Of a DNA stretch of 64,000 nt, positions 1 through 9,590 are shown piece after piece. Under the pieces are notes generated by a model. That model saw only the letters and a list, made by a program, of their open reading frames with translations, did not search any database and had not been told where the DNA came from. Location: assembly GCF_022984075.1 (NCBI RefSeq), contig NZ_JALAAD010000001.1:1034455-1098454 (forward strand), given 5' to 3'. Position numbers and translations under genes: made by a program. How positions within the stretch are numbered: position 1 is the stretch's first letter; the number at the start of each line of letters is the position of its first letter. The stretch is from Synechococcus sp. C9 (lineage in GTDB: Bacteria; Cyanobacteriota; Cyanobacteriia; Gloeomargaritales; Gloeomargaritaceae).

Positions 1-681
<681 letters not shown>

Positions 682-727
682 TCAAGAAACCACAAGCTTC
701 TGATTGTAACATAGGGGTTGCTCCCAA

Positions 728-1567
728 TCAAGAATTGCCCTTGAAGTCCTTGAGGTTAAATAAAAAGGGTACGCCGGTGGTATTGCCGCCCCCCATGACT
801 AAAACTTGGGGCATTTGGGCACCCCCGGATTTCCAGGCTTCGATGGCTTCTTTTTGCAGTACCAATTCCCCCCCTTGGGCCCGCAGGGTTTCGGCGAGCA
901 ACCGCTGGGCTTCCGCTTTCCCCCGGGCCCGGTTAACTTCCGCCTGGGCTTCCTGTTCCGCCGCTTGGGCCACATACACCGCCCGTTGGGCCTGCTGTTC
1001 GGCGATTTGTTTTTCTTCCACCGCCCGGGCAAATTCCGGTGAGAAATTCAAATCCACCACACTCGTATCCAGGACGATGATGCCGTATTTTTCCAAGCGA
1101 CTTTGCAGGGCACTATCAAAATCATTTTTGAGCAATTCCCGCTGGGTAATGGATTCCTCGGCGGTGCGGCGGGCGGCGGCCACCTTGAAGGATTCCTGGG
1201 TCTGGGGGGCAATGATTTTCGCCACGATATTGGCTAGGGAACCCTGGGTACGGCGAATTTCCACCACCCGTTGGGGGTCGAGCCGGAAGTTGATGGCAAA
1301 TCGCCCGGTCAGGTCCTGTAAATCCTTGGTGGCACTTTGCGCCGGGACTTCAAATTTTTGCACCGTCACATCATAGACATCCACCTGGGAAATCAAGGGG
1401 GGTTTGAGGTGTATCCCCTCCAAAAGTGCCCCGTCCTGGGATTTGCCCAAAATACTCAGCACTCCCGCTTCCCCGGGGTTGATGATCACATAGGAACTCA
1501 ACCCCAGAAACAAAACTAGGGCGAGAATCACACCACTGAATAAGTTAGATACATTTGGGGTTTTCAC
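728..1567 (-). CDS. SPFH/prohibitin-family membrane protein
   Basis: A 279-residue band-7 (SPFH) protein of the prohibitin type, in which an N-terminal anchor holds a scaffold domain at the membrane. Residues about 10-30 are one hydrophobic segment. The SPFH domain follows (about 30-220), ending in a long Ala/Glu/Gln-rich coiled coil (EEKQIAEQQAQRAVYVAQAA) and a short C-terminal tail. The start codon is GTG at 1567 and is supported by the anchor immediately after it. Family members oligomerise and can affect membrane proteases. Cyanobacteria carry several such genes, and which paralog this is cannot be told from sequence alone. It lies 58 bp downstream of purA's start on the same strand. Confidence 0.85.
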   Translation of the reverse strand: MKTPNVSNLFSGVILALVLFLGLSSYVIINPGEAGVLSILGKSQDGALLEGIHLKPPLISQVDVYDVTVQKFEVPAQSATKDLQDLTGRFAINFRLDPQRVVEIRRTQGSLANIVAKIIAPQTQESFKVAAARRTAEESITQRELLKNDFDSALQSRLEKYGIIVLDTSVVDLNFSPEFARAVEEKQIAEQQAQRAVYVAQAAEQEAQAEVNRARGKAEAQRLLAETLRAQGGELVLQKEAIEAWKSGGAQMPQVLVMGGGNTTGVPFLFNLKDFKGNS

Positions 1568-1899
1568 GGGGCAATCCCTCCGCAGATGACGCTCCTATTA
1601 TTCCCCACCGGGAGCAGGTCAGGCAACCTGTACTGCATTTGACCCGTCGCTTGGGTCACAAACCCATAGGGTTATGTGCAGATAGAACCACTCTCAAATC
1701 AGGGCACCTCTGTTGAGGAAAAAGCAGGGGTACTGTAGATACTTGCTTCGTATTTTTTTTATTAAGATGCCTGGGGTTTATTGATTTTTATAGATACTAT
1801 GCCAATATGATTGAAAACCGACCGAATATGGGGCGAAAATTCACAAATACCTCAGTTATGATGATAAAATACCATGCGACTGTTCCTCACTGACCCCCT
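1568..1899. promoter_or_regulatory. 332-bp divergent intergenic region
   Basis: There is no gene here. The region holds the upstream sequences of the SPFH gene (minus) and the helicase gene (plus). Two small inverted repeats are visible, TGACCC/GGGTCA at 1640-1658 and AACCC-ATA-GGGTT at 1661-1673. A good -10 hexamer, TATGAT, sits at 1857-1862 about 38 bp before the helicase ATG, with no convincing -35. Promoter use is inferred. Confidence 0.4.
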
Positions 1900-4242
1900 A
1901 TGGACACCCCAAGCCTGCTGTTATCCGGGCTGAATCCGGCACAACGTCAAGCGGTGCAACATTTTTGCGGCCCTCTGCTGGTGGTGGCGGGGGCAGGTTC
2001 GGGCAAAACCCGGGCGTTAACCTACCGGATTGCCTATCTATTGGAACATTACCGGGTTGACCCGCAACACATTTTAGCCGTTACGTTTACGAATAAGGCG
2101 GCCAAGGAAATAAAAACCCGGATTGAGGATTTACTTGCCCAGCGTTTAGCCAAACAGTCCGGTCAGGAATTTGCCCAGCTATCGGGGGTGGAACAAAATC
2201 AATTGCGCTCCCAGATTTATCGCCAGGTGACCCGGCATCTCTGGATGGGGACGTTTCATAGTTTATGTGGTCGCCTCCTGCGTTACGACATTGAAAAATA
2301 TCAGGATGAACAGGGGCGAAAATGGACGAAAAATTTTACGATTTTGGATGAGGGTGAGGCGCAAACTCTGATCAAGCAGATTACCCAAAAAGATATGAAT
2401 TTAGATGAGAAACGTTTTGATCCCCGGCAGGTACGTTATACCATTAGTCGCATCAAAAACCAGGGGAAATCCCCCAGCCAATACGAGCGGGAAGAACCGA
2501 ATTATCGGGGGCGGGTGATTGCGGAAGTGTACAGCCGCTATCAACAGGAACTCGCTAAGAATAATAGCCTGGATTTTGACGATTTACTGCTGGTGCCCGT
2601 GCGGTTATTTCAACAGAATGAACAGATTTTAGCCTACTGGCATCAACAGTTTCGCCACATTGCGGTGGATGAATATCAGGATACCAACCATACCCAGTAT
2701 GAATTAATCCGTTTATTGACCACCAATGGGCAGGCAGTACGGGATATTTCCTGGGAAAACCGTTCCATTTTTGTGGTGGGCGATGCGGATCAATCCATCT
2801 ATCGCTTCCGGGGCGCAGATTTTACGATTTTAATGAATTTTCAAAACGATTTTGGGGACCGCTTGCCGGATGATGACACCCGCACGATGGTGAAATTAGA
2901 ACAAAATTATCGCTCGGTTGCCAACATTTTAACAGCCGCCAACCATCTGATTCAACACAACCAGGAACGGATTGATAAAATACTGCGTCCAACCCACGGT
3001 GCCGGGGACAAAATCCTCACCTTTGAAGCGACGGATGAGCGGGACGAAGCGGATTATATCCTGCAAAAGTTACGGCATTTACGCCAGAAAAATCCCCACT
3101 ATTCCTGGCAAAGTTTCGCCATTTTATACCGCACCAATGCCCAGTCCCGTGCCCTGGAAGAAGTGCTGGTGCGGGGGGATATTCCGTATCAGGTGGTGGG
3201 GGGATTGCGGTTTTATGACCGGAAAGAAATTAAGGATGCCCTAGCCTATTTACGTCTGTTGGTGAACCCTACGGATAATATCAGTTTAATCCGGGTGATT
3301 AATACGCCCAAACGGGGGATTGGTAAAACCACGCTCGACCAGATTGGGCAATGGGCGGAAGAACGTAATCAATCCCTGTGGCAAGTGATTGCCGGGACGG
3401 ATGCCCTCACCCAATTCAAGGGAAAAACCGCTAAATCCATTCAGGAATTTGTTTACTTAATCGAACATTGGCAACAACAATTGGACAGCAAAACTGCCCC
3501 CGAAATTATCCAGGGGATTCTCACCCAGTCGGGCTACCGGCGGGAACTGGAATTGGAAGGCACGGATGAGGCCAACGAACGGTTGCAAAATTTGCAGGAA
3601 TTGGTGAATGCCGCCATTCAGTACGGGGAGGAGAATGAAGACACCTCACTGATTGGTTTTTTGTCCAATGCCTCCCTGGCTTCGGATTTAGACCAGTTGG
3701 AGCAGGGGCCGGACAAGGTGACCCTGATGACCCTCCACGCCTCCAAAGGTTTGGAATTTCCGGTGGTGTTTATGGTGGGCTTGGAGCAGGGGCTGTTCCC
3801 CAATTTTCGCTCCCTGAATGACCCGGTGGCGCTTGAGGAGGAACGCCGCCTCTGTTATGTGGGGATTACCCGAGCCAAGGAACGGCTGTTTCTCACCCAT
3901 GCCACCTCCCGCCGCCTCTACGGCAACCAACGGGAACCGGCGACGGCATCCATGTTTTTGGAGGAATTGCCCCCGGAGGTCGTCCGAGCTGACCGGGCAG
4001 GTTCCTGGAGCCTTCCCTCAAACCCAAGGCAAGCGACCCATCCCCGTTCACCGAAACCCTCTTCCCCCCGGCGGACTTGGAGTGTCGGGGATCGCTGTCT
4101 GCATCGCAAATTTGGGGTGGGGCAGGTTACCCACGTTTTTGGGCAGGCACCCCGAATTCACCTGGGGATTCGGTTTGAGAACCATCCCACCCCCAAAATG
4201 ATTGACCCCCAGTTGGTGGAGTTGACCCCCCTGGAGGACTAG
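1900..4242 (+). CDS. pcrA: UvrD/PcrA-type 3'-5' DNA helicase
   Basis: An SF1 DNA helicase of 780 residues that unwinds DNA in repair and replication restart. Seen motifs are Q-motif LNPAQRQAV, Walker A GAGSGKT (residues 31-37), motif II VDEYQDT near 257, motif III VVGDADQSIYRFRGA, motif V LMTLHASKGLEFPVVF and motif VI RRLCYVGITRAKE. The C-terminal tail (about 710-780) is basic and proline-rich, then ends with GDRCLHRKFGVGQV, a Tudor-like segment found in PcrA. The length and tail fit PcrA better than Rep. The stop TAG shares the palindrome CTAG (4239-4242) with the convergent prk stop. Confidence 0.95.
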   Translation: MDTPSLLLSGLNPAQRQAVQHFCGPLLVVAGAGSGKTRALTYRIAYLLEHYRVDPQHILAVTFTNKAAKEIKTRIEDLLAQRLAKQSGQEFAQLSGVEQNQLRSQIYRQVTRHLWMGTFHSLCGRLLRYDIEKYQDEQGRKWTKNFTILDEGEAQTLIKQITQKDMNLDEKRFDPRQVRYTISRIKNQGKSPSQYEREEPNYRGRVIAEVYSRYQQELAKNNSLDFDDLLLVPVRLFQQNEQILAYWHQQFRHIAVDEYQDTNHTQYELIRLLTTNGQAVRDISWENRSIFVVGDADQSIYRFRGADFTILMNFQNDFGDRLPDDDTRTMVKLEQNYRSVANILTAANHLIQHNQERIDKILRPTHGAGDKILTFEATDERDEADYILQKLRHLRQKNPHYSWQSFAILYRTNAQSRALEEVLVRGDIPYQVVGGLRFYDRKEIKDALAYLRLLVNPTDNISLIRVINTPKRGIGKTTLDQIGQWAEERNQSLWQVIAGTDALTQFKGKTAKSIQEFVYLIEHWQQQLDSKTAPEIIQGILTQSGYRRELELEGTDEANERLQNLQELVNAAIQYGEENEDTSLIGFLSNASLASDLDQLEQGPDKVTLMTLHASKGLEFPVVFMVGLEQGLFPNFRSLNDPVALEEERRLCYVGITRAKERLFLTHATSRRLYGNQREPATASMFLEELPPEVVRADRAGSWSLPSNPRQATHPRSPKPSSPRRTWSVGDRCLHRKFGVGQVTHVFGQAPRIHLGIRFENHPTPKMIDPQLVELTPLED

Positions 4243-5246
4243 ACGGTGGCGGCCACCGGGGCGGCTTCCTTGGCGGTGAGATAGTGGTAGGTCTCCCGCA
4301 TTTTCAGCCCCACCAACACCTGAAACAGCCCAGTACCATTGTTGGAACCCGGATATTCGGGATGCTTGCGGAGCAATTCGGTCATTTCCCCGTAGTGCTG
4401 GGTGGAGGTATTGCTCAGGTGTTGCTCGATGTAGATCAATTCTTCCAGCCGGTCAAATTGCCCATCCACTTCGAGTACGGAAACCTGATGGCCGTAGTAT
4501 TCATCCGGGCCATAGAACAGGCGAATCCCCGGGTAGGAACAGGTGAGTTTGCGGCCGCAGGGAATCCAGGTAATGGTGGAGCCTTCATCGAATAAATAGG
4601 CAGGACGAAAACCCGGGCGACCCTCTTTTTGGATCAACCGCACCCGCAGAACCTTCCGCTCCGTATCGTTGGGGATCAATTGGGTGGGTAAAATCTGAAT
4701 CACCACATCGGCGTACTGTTTTTGCGGGTCAATGTACGCCATGAAATCCGGGCGGCGGGCTTCAATCGAACGGATCACATCCTCGTAGGTATGCCCCCGT
4801 TCCGCCATATCCCGTTGGATTTTCCAAGCGATTTTGACCGCATCATCCAGGTCTAAATAGACCCCAAAATCCACCAACTCCCGCACCCGCTCATCATAAA
4901 AAGGATGCAATCCCTCAATCACCACAATCCGACTGGGTACGATGGTTTCCGGCGGGTCAATTTCACCAGTTTCGTGGTTATAAATGGGTTTTTCAATGGC
5001 TTTACCCGCTTTTAGTGCTTTGATTTGTTCATACATTAAGTCGAAATTGTTCGCCTTGGGGTTGAGTGCCGTGACCCCCGCCGCCTTGCGCTGTTTCCGG
5101 TCGAGGCAGTGGTAATCGTCCAGACAAATTACGGTGAGCCACTCGGCTCCAAACAAATCCGTGAGACGGCGCAAAAACGTGGACTTCCCACACCCGGAGT
5201 CCCCCGCCACGCCAATGACCACAACCGGTTCTGAATGAGTGGACAT
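4239..5246 (-). CDS. prk: Phosphoribulokinase
   Basis: Phosphorylates ribulose 5-phosphate to ribulose 1,5-bisphosphate, a step unique to the Calvin cycle. The protein is 335 residues, the usual cyanobacterial length. Seen: P-loop GDSGCGKST (15-23), CLDDYHCLDR with Asp43/Asp44, and Walker-B-like IVVIEGLHPFYDERV. Cys19 (in the P-loop) and Cys41 sit where the thioredoxin-switched pair of oxygenic phototrophs lies, and a second pair occurs in PCGRKLTC. Known biology: oxidised Prk is held inactive with GAPDH by CP12, and a CP12 gene is present at 17337. The ATG at 5246 starts the conserved N-terminus. Confidence 0.97.
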   Translation of the reverse strand: MSTHSEPVVVIGVAGDSGCGKSTFLRRLTDLFGAEWLTVICLDDYHCLDRKQRKAAGVTALNPKANNFDLMYEQIKALKAGKAIEKPIYNHETGEIDPPETIVPSRIVVIEGLHPFYDERVRELVDFGVYLDLDDAVKIAWKIQRDMAERGHTYEDVIRSIEARRPDFMAYIDPQKQYADVVIQILPTQLIPNDTERKVLRVRLIQKEGRPGFRPAYLFDEGSTITWIPCGRKLTCSYPGIRLFYGPDEYYGHQVSVLEVDGQFDRLEELIYIEQHLSNTSTQHYGEMTELLRKHPEYPGSNNGTGLFQVLVGLKMRETYHYLTAKEAAPVAATV

Positions 5247-5374
5247 GATTGTAGTGAAAATTACTGTTGGGTTGATCTTAACAGAAGGGGGAACGGCTCA
5301 CAACACCAAATTTACCTACGGGGATCAGGGATTTCCTGGCTGGGAACGATGGATTTGGGAGGGAGTGCCCCCCA

Positions 5375-5402
5375 TTGCCCCCAGGGGAAAGTCTGCTATA
5401 GT
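5375..5402 (+). promoter_or_regulatory. Candidate sigma-70 promoter
   Basis: TTGCCC (5375-5380), a 16-bp spacer and TATAGT (5397-5402) form a plausible promoter about 36 bp before a 39-codon ORF and upstream of the deoxyhypusine-synthase-like gene. The assignment rests only on hexamer match and position. Confidence 0.45.
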
Positions 5403-5438
5403 TTTAATTGTGCGTTACTCGTGCCTTCCTGACATCCC

Positions 5439-5558
5439 ATGCCTGACCCGTGGCGACTAGCCAGCCTCTGGCACCTGGAAACCAAGCTGGAAAAACGGCG
5501 GGAATCCGACCCCGGTCTCTTTTGGCATGACCGTTGTGAGGGACCTAGTCCCTGCTAA
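5439..5558 (+). CDS. Possible small protein (39 aa), unknown
   Basis: An open frame from ATG to TAA encodes 39 residues beginning MPDPWRLASLWHLETKLEKR, with an acidic/basic helix and a Trp/Cys-rich end FWHDRCEGPSPC. It lies between prk and the deoxyhypusine-synthase-like gene and just after a plausible promoter. No strong ribosome-binding site is seen. The Cys-Pro-Cys tail faintly recalls the C-terminal loop of CP12 proteins, but the spacing (C-x5-C) differs and the CRxYD end is absent. The composition looks like protein rather than random sequence. I do not recognise the family, and it may be a short leader peptide. Confidence 0.35.
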   Translation: MPDPWRLASLWHLETKLEKRRESDPGLFWHDRCEGPSPC

Positions 5559-5633
5559 CCCTTCCCGTGGAGGGTGGTTGGCAGTAAAAAGCAGTAAAAA
5601 ATTGCTCTTCCTTTTGGACTAGGAGGTATGGAG

Positions 5634-6668
5634 ATGGAGCGTCAAGAATTGTTGCAGACGACCGTAGAAGCGATTGACATCAAGCAGTTTGATGTGGTGG
5701 GTTTGGTGGAATCCATGGCGCAAACCGCCTTTCAAGCCCGCAATCTGGGGCGAGCCGCCCAAATTTACGACCAGATGATCCAGGACCGGGAATGTAACAT
5801 CATCCTGTGTTTGGCTGGTTCCCTGTTCAGTGCGGGTTTGAAGAAAGTGGTGTTGGATTTGGTCACCCACAACATGGTGGATGTGATCGTGTCCACCGGT
5901 GCCAACATTGTGGATCAGGATTTCTTTGAAGCCCTGGGATTTCGGCATTATGTGGGCGACCCCCTGGCGGATGACGAGGTTCTGCGTCAGCACCAGATTG
6001 ACCGGATTTACGACACCTACATTGATGAAAATGAACTGCGGGTGTGTGACCATGTGATCGCCCAAATTGCCGATACGTTGGCACCCCGCCCCTATTCGTC
6101 CCGGGAGTTTATCCAACACATGGGGGCGTATCTGGAGCGGTATGGCAAGGATGACCAGTCGGTGGTGTTGGCGGCGTACCGGCATCAGGTGCCGATTTTT
6201 GTCCCGGCGTTTAGCGACTGCTCGGCGGGGTTTGGGTTGGTCTATCACCAGTGGTATGCGCCGGATCGCCATGTGACGATTGATTCGGTGCGGGATTTCC
6301 GGGAGTTGACCCAGTGCAAGCTGGCAAGTCCCTACACCGGGCTGGTGATGGTCGGCGGCGGCGTACCCAAGAACTTTGCCCAGGATACGGTGGTGGCGGC
6401 GGAATTGTTGGGTTTTGAAGCCACGATGCACCGCTATGCCATTCAGATCACGGTGGCGGATGAGCGGGATGGGGCACTTTCCGGTTCCACCCTGCGGGAA
6501 GCCCATTCCTGGGGCAAGGTGAATATGGCGACGGAACAGATGGTGTTTGCGGAAGCCACGCTTGCCCTGCCCCTGTTGGCGGGGTATGTGTATGGCAAGG
6601 GGAATTGGCGCACCCGTCAGCCCCGCAAGCTCGCCCAGTTGTTCCAGCGGCAGTTGGCGGCGGTTTAG
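5634..6668 (+). CDS. speY: Deoxyhypusine synthase-like protein (homospermidine synthase candidate)
   Basis: A 344-residue member of the deoxyhypusine synthase family. Bacteria mostly lack eIF5A, and related bacterial enzymes are known to make homospermidine from putrescine and spermidine-derived aminobutyl groups, so polyamine synthesis is the likely role. Seen: NAD-binding pieces IVSTGANIVDQD and LVMVGGGVPKNF, plus EAHSWGKV near the C-terminus, matching the EAVSWGK active-site lysine motif of deoxyhypusine synthases. The second ATG (5634) is preferred because AGGAGG (5621-5626) lies 7 nt before it; the first ATG at 5628 would be only 1 nt from it. speA at 20765 fits a polyamine pathway. The speY name is inferred. 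Confidence 0.85.
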   Translation: MERQELLQTTVEAIDIKQFDVVGLVESMAQTAFQARNLGRAAQIYDQMIQDRECNIILCLAGSLFSAGLKKVVLDLVTHNMVDVIVSTGANIVDQDFFEALGFRHYVGDPLADDEVLRQHQIDRIYDTYIDENELRVCDHVIAQIADTLAPRPYSSREFIQHMGAYLERYGKDDQSVVLAAYRHQVPIFVPAFSDCSAGFGLVYHQWYAPDRHVTIDSVRDFRELTQCKLASPYTGLVMVGGGVPKNFAQDTVVAAELLGFEATMHRYAIQITVADERDGALSGSTLREAHSWGKVNMATEQMVFAEATLALPLLAGYVYGKGNWRTRQPRKLAQLFQRQLAAV

Positions 6669-7381
6669 GGGTGGTTTAACCAGGGCGGTGGGGAATCTCC
6701 GGGGGTTCCCCGCTCCTCGACCCGTCCGTAATGGGCGGTGGACGCACCAGTTACCCATGCCCACAGTTGATCCCCCCAGGAAAAATGCCACCATTCTTCG
6801 GGATGACGGACAAAACCGGCGTGTTGCATGACTTGATGGAGTAAATTGCGATGCACGCTGTACTGACTGTCTGGGGGGTAATAATCCGGCAGGGAGCGGG
6901 GCGAACATTCATCAATCGGGGCACCCATATCTATTTCCTGCCCACATTCATCCCATAGGGTTAAATCCACGGCGGCACCAGTGCTGTGGGGGGGTGGGGT
7001 AGCCGGGTCATCGCTGGGGACTGCCCAAATTTGATACACCTGCGCCCAGCGTGCCTCTGGTGAAAGTTCCGGCTGGGTTTTCAGCAATTCTTGATAGGTA
7101 TAGTGCACCATAAATGTTTGCACAAAATTAGGACGATAGCCATCAAAGATACACAGCCGCCAACCGGGTTTAATCTGCTGTAAATAATCCTGGGCTTGTA
7201 ATAATTTTGTTAACACACTTTGCCGGAGGGAGAAAGGGGAATGAGAACCGTAGGGCGCACCGAGTTGGGCGTAGGGGTGGGGCTGGGTTAAACTCACTTG
7301 CTCTTCGGGAATCAGCACTAAAGGTTCACCGCATTCCTGAATCGGGAGATAACGGTAGGGTTTGAGTCCAGGAGTCGGCAT
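6665..7381 (-). CDS. D-Ala-D-Ala dipeptidase, VanX/DdpX family
   Basis: A 238-residue zinc dipeptidase of the VanX type (peptidase family M15D) that cleaves D-alanyl-D-alanine, probably for cell-wall turnover. Seen: FDGYRP, the zinc-site motif STGAAVDLTL (His-less SxGxAxD start with Asp ligand), and EEWWHFSWGD, carrying the catalytic Glu and last His ligand. No vancomycin-resistance genes are nearby, so a recycling role is more likely. No signal peptide is seen. It converges on the upstream gene with a 4-nt overlap (6665-6668) in which both stops lie. Confidence 0.88.
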   Translation of the reverse strand: MPTPGLKPYRYLPIQECGEPLVLIPEEQVSLTQPHPYAQLGAPYGSHSPFSLRQSVLTKLLQAQDYLQQIKPGWRLCIFDGYRPNFVQTFMVHYTYQELLKTQPELSPEARWAQVYQIWAVPSDDPATPPPHSTGAAVDLTLWDECGQEIDMGAPIDECSPRSLPDYYPPDSQYSVHRNLLHQVMQHAGFVRHPEEWWHFSWGDQLWAWVTGASTAHYGRVEERGTPGDSPPPWLNHP

Positions 7382-7385
7382 GAAT

Positions 7386-8030
7386 TTAGGCGGGATTTAG
7401 TTCTAAAAAAGTGCAAATTTCCTGCCAGATAGCGGGTAAATCCCGTTTCAAACTATGGTCATCCGCTACCGGTACCAAGCGCACCCAAGGGCGGGTTTGG
7501 GCATAGGTTTCACTCACGGCAATCGGCACCACATCATCCAAGTTCCCATGAATAATCAGGGTAGGTACGGGGCGGGCTAATTTCCCATCATCATAGGAGC
7601 GTAAATCCACTAAAAAATCGTAGTGCAAGGGTAATTCTTTGCCTGCGCCGTAGTGATAAACCAGCAGGGTGCCCTGGTTTTGCCATTGTTCAATTTGCTC
7701 AGGGGTCATTTTTTCCTGCCAATACTTGAGCATCCCAAAGGCAGGCGCCAGGAGAATCATATGGCTAATTTGGGGATGGTTTTCTGCCAATAAAGCGGCG
7801 GTTAAGCCCCCAAAACTGGAGCCAATTAAAACCGTGCGGGTGGGGGGTAAAATGCTTTCAATTTGTTGAATTTGCCGGGTGAGGGTGAGGTGGGTAAAAT
7901 CCCCCTGGTTCAAATCGGGAACCTGAATCGGAATACCTAAATCCGTAAATTTTTGCTGAAAAAATCGGGCTTTCCCCGAATTGGGGCTGGAGGCAAATCC
8001 ATGAATGTAGATGACCGCAAATTCAGCCAT
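7386..8030 (-). CDS. Alpha/beta hydrolase, YqiA-like esterase
   Basis: A 214-residue alpha/beta hydrolase. YIHGFASSPNSGKA at the N-terminus is the oxyanion-hole strand typical of the YqiA group. The nucleophile elbow is GSSFGG near residue 92. The catalytic Asp is in IIHGNLDDVVPI, and His in DDHSLKRDL near the C-terminus. The substrate is unknown; YqiA proteins show esterase activity on short acyl esters. It begins in a TAATG overlap with the upstream GNAT gene and ends 4 bp before the dipeptidase start, so the three genes are probably co-transcribed. Confidence 0.85.
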   Translation of the reverse strand: MAEFAVIYIHGFASSPNSGKARFFQQKFTDLGIPIQVPDLNQGDFTHLTLTRQIQQIESILPPTRTVLIGSSFGGLTAALLAENHPQISHMILLAPAFGMLKYWQEKMTPEQIEQWQNQGTLLVYHYGAGKELPLHYDFLVDLRSYDDGKLARPVPTLIIHGNLDDVVPIAVSETYAQTRPWVRLVPVADDHSLKRDLPAIWQEICTFLELNPA

Positions 8031-8506
8031 TAGGACGTAGGCAGGGCGGGAGAATTGGGGGCTTCCATTAACCGTTCCAATTCAGGCAAGGGCAAGGCGG
8101 GTTGGCGGTTAAATAAAACCATCGTGGTGGTGAGATTTTCCGTGAATCCCAACCGTTCGTAAAACCCCTGTTGACTGCTGGTCATCAGATACACCCGTTC
8201 CACTTGGTTAATGCTGGGATGGGCGAGGAGGGTGGTCACTAGGGTGCGCCCCAACCCCTGCCCCCGGTACTCCGGGTGAATCACCACGTCCCAAAGCACC
8301 GCCCGATAGACCCGGTCGGAGGTGGCGCGGGCAAAGCCAATCAACCGTTCCCCGTCCCAAGCGGTCACCACCGGCTCACTGTGCTGAATGGCGGTCTCCA
8401 GGTCGCTGAGGGTACGTTGGCTCGCCCAAAACGCCCCAATGGCGAGTAAATGTTGCACCTGGGAGACATCTACTTTGTGCCGGTCGGTGCTGAAGGTAAT
8501 GGTCAT
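8030..8506 (-). CDS. GNAT-family N-acetyltransferase
   Basis: A 158-residue GNAT acetyltransferase. Seen: DVVIHPEYRGQGLGRTLV, the acetyl-CoA pyrophosphate loop (R/QxxGxG/A), followed by VERVYLMTSSQQGFYERLGF, the usual last strand and helix. The substrate cannot be inferred. It is the first gene of a tight three-gene run with the esterase and the VanX-type dipeptidase; its TAA overlaps the esterase ATG by one nucleotide. Confidence 0.88.
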   Translation of the reverse strand: MTITFSTDRHKVDVSQVQHLLAIGAFWASQRTLSDLETAIQHSEPVVTAWDGERLIGFARATSDRVYRAVLWDVVIHPEYRGQGLGRTLVTTLLAHPSINQVERVYLMTSSQQGFYERLGFTENLTTTMVLFNRQPALPLPELERLMEAPNSPALPTS

Positions 8507-8577
8507 GGAGGTGAGTCGTTGACTTTGCGAAGATTAATTCAACCCTGATCGAGCATAACAGAAAAATCTTTGAGTAC

Positions 8578-8600
8578 AAAAAAAGGGGGATGGCTCCCCC
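8578..8600 (-). terminator. Rho-independent terminator after petA
   Basis: Read on the minus strand this is GGGGGA-GCCA-TCCCCC followed by seven T. It lies 23 bp after the petA stop and would end the petC-petA transcript. Confidence 0.85.
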
Positions 8601-8623
8601 CACCGATATGCTTGGGTGACTCC

Positions 8624-9565
8624 CTAAAATTCCATCTGCGCCTGTACCTTTTCCCATTGGCGTTTTTTCAGCACCAGCATCACCTGGGCAAAGGCGACCG
8701 TTGCCAAAAATGCCATCAACCACTTCAACCGGGTGGGGCTTTGCAGGACAATTTCCCCTTCTGCTTGCCCGAAGCCGCCCACGTTGGGATTGTTCGTCAA
8801 GGGCGCATCAGCACTCACCGTATCCCCGACCGCCACAATCAGGCTCGGTCCCGGCGGGATGGTTTCCTCCACAGGCGCACCGGTTTCCGGCTGAATCGTC
8901 ACCCGATAGCCGCCCCCTTCCTGGGGAGTAATGGCGGTAATCTGTCCCGCCACTGGGGTGGTATAGACCGTGTTATTGCTCTTCTCGCCGGTCGGGTAAA
9001 CCTGTCCCCGTCCCCGATTGCCGCCCAGGTACACCGGATACTTGAAGAAATGCACATTCTTGTTGGTCGCCGGGTCGGGGGAGAGGATGGGAAACACAAT
9101 TTCCTGGTACTGGTCCCCCGGCAAAGGCCCCACCAGCAGGATATTGTCCTTATCTTCGCTGTAGGGTTGGTAATAAATGCCTTCAATCTTTTCCTTCATT
9201 TCCGGCGGGATGCGGTCCTCCGGTGCCAGGGTAAACCCCTCCGGCAAAATCACCACCGCCCCCACATTCAACGGTCCAGTACTGCCATCCGCATACACCT
9301 GTGGCACGCTGGTATCGTAGGGAATCTTCACCTTCGCCTCAAAGACCTGGTTGGGTAAAACCGCCTGGGGCAATTCCAACCGCACCGGTTTCTGGGCGAG
9401 ATGGCAGTTGGCGCAGACGATCCGCCCGGTAGCTTCCCGGGGATTTTCATAAGCCTGTTGCGCCCAGAAAGGATAGGCATGGGCAGGGGCGGGGGTCAAA
9501 GCCCACAGGAGCCATATCCCCAAAACCATTACTGCCAGCCGAGTTAAAGAAAAATTGGGTTTCAT
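8624..9565 (-). CDS. petA: Cytochrome f (apocytochrome f precursor)
   Basis: The c-type haem subunit of the b6f complex, passing electrons to plastocyanin or cytochrome c6 in the thylakoid lumen. The precursor has 313 residues. A signal peptide ends at AHA (residue 30), so mature protein starts YPFWAQQAY with Tyr as axial haem ligand. CANCH covers Cys51, Cys54 and His55, equal to the classic 21, 24 and 25 of mature cytochrome f. A single C-terminal membrane helix lies at about 277-298, followed by the stromal tail [14 protein letters not shown]. It follows petC by 25 bp in the standard petCA operon and is followed by a terminator. Confidence 0.98.
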   Translation of the reverse strand: MKPNFSLTRLAVMVLGIWLLWALTPAPAHAYPFWAQQAYENPREATGRIVCANCHLAQKPVRLELPQAVLPNQVFEAKVKIPYDTSVPQVYADGSTGPLNVGAVVILPEGFTLAPEDRIPPEMKEKIEGIYYQPYSEDKDNILLVGPLPGDQYQEIVFPILSPDPATNKNVHFFKYPVYLGGNRGRGQVYPTGEKSNNTVYTTPVAGQITAITPQEGGGYRVTIQPETGAPVEETIPPGPSLIVAVGDTVSADAPLTNNPNVGGFGQAEGEIVLQSPTRLKWLMAFLATVAFAQVMLVLKKRQWEKVQAQMEF

Positions 9566-9590
9566 AGTGTGATGATGACCTAAAAAAGGG

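Noticed and set aside
5581-5600. Tandem GCAGTAAAAA pair as a repeat locus
   Set aside because: Only two units of 10 nt, which can arise by chance slippage.
6665-7381. Vancomycin resistance by the VanX-type gene
   Set aside because: No vanA/vanH-type genes nearby, and VanX-like dipeptidases are common in Gram-negative bacteria for wall recycling.
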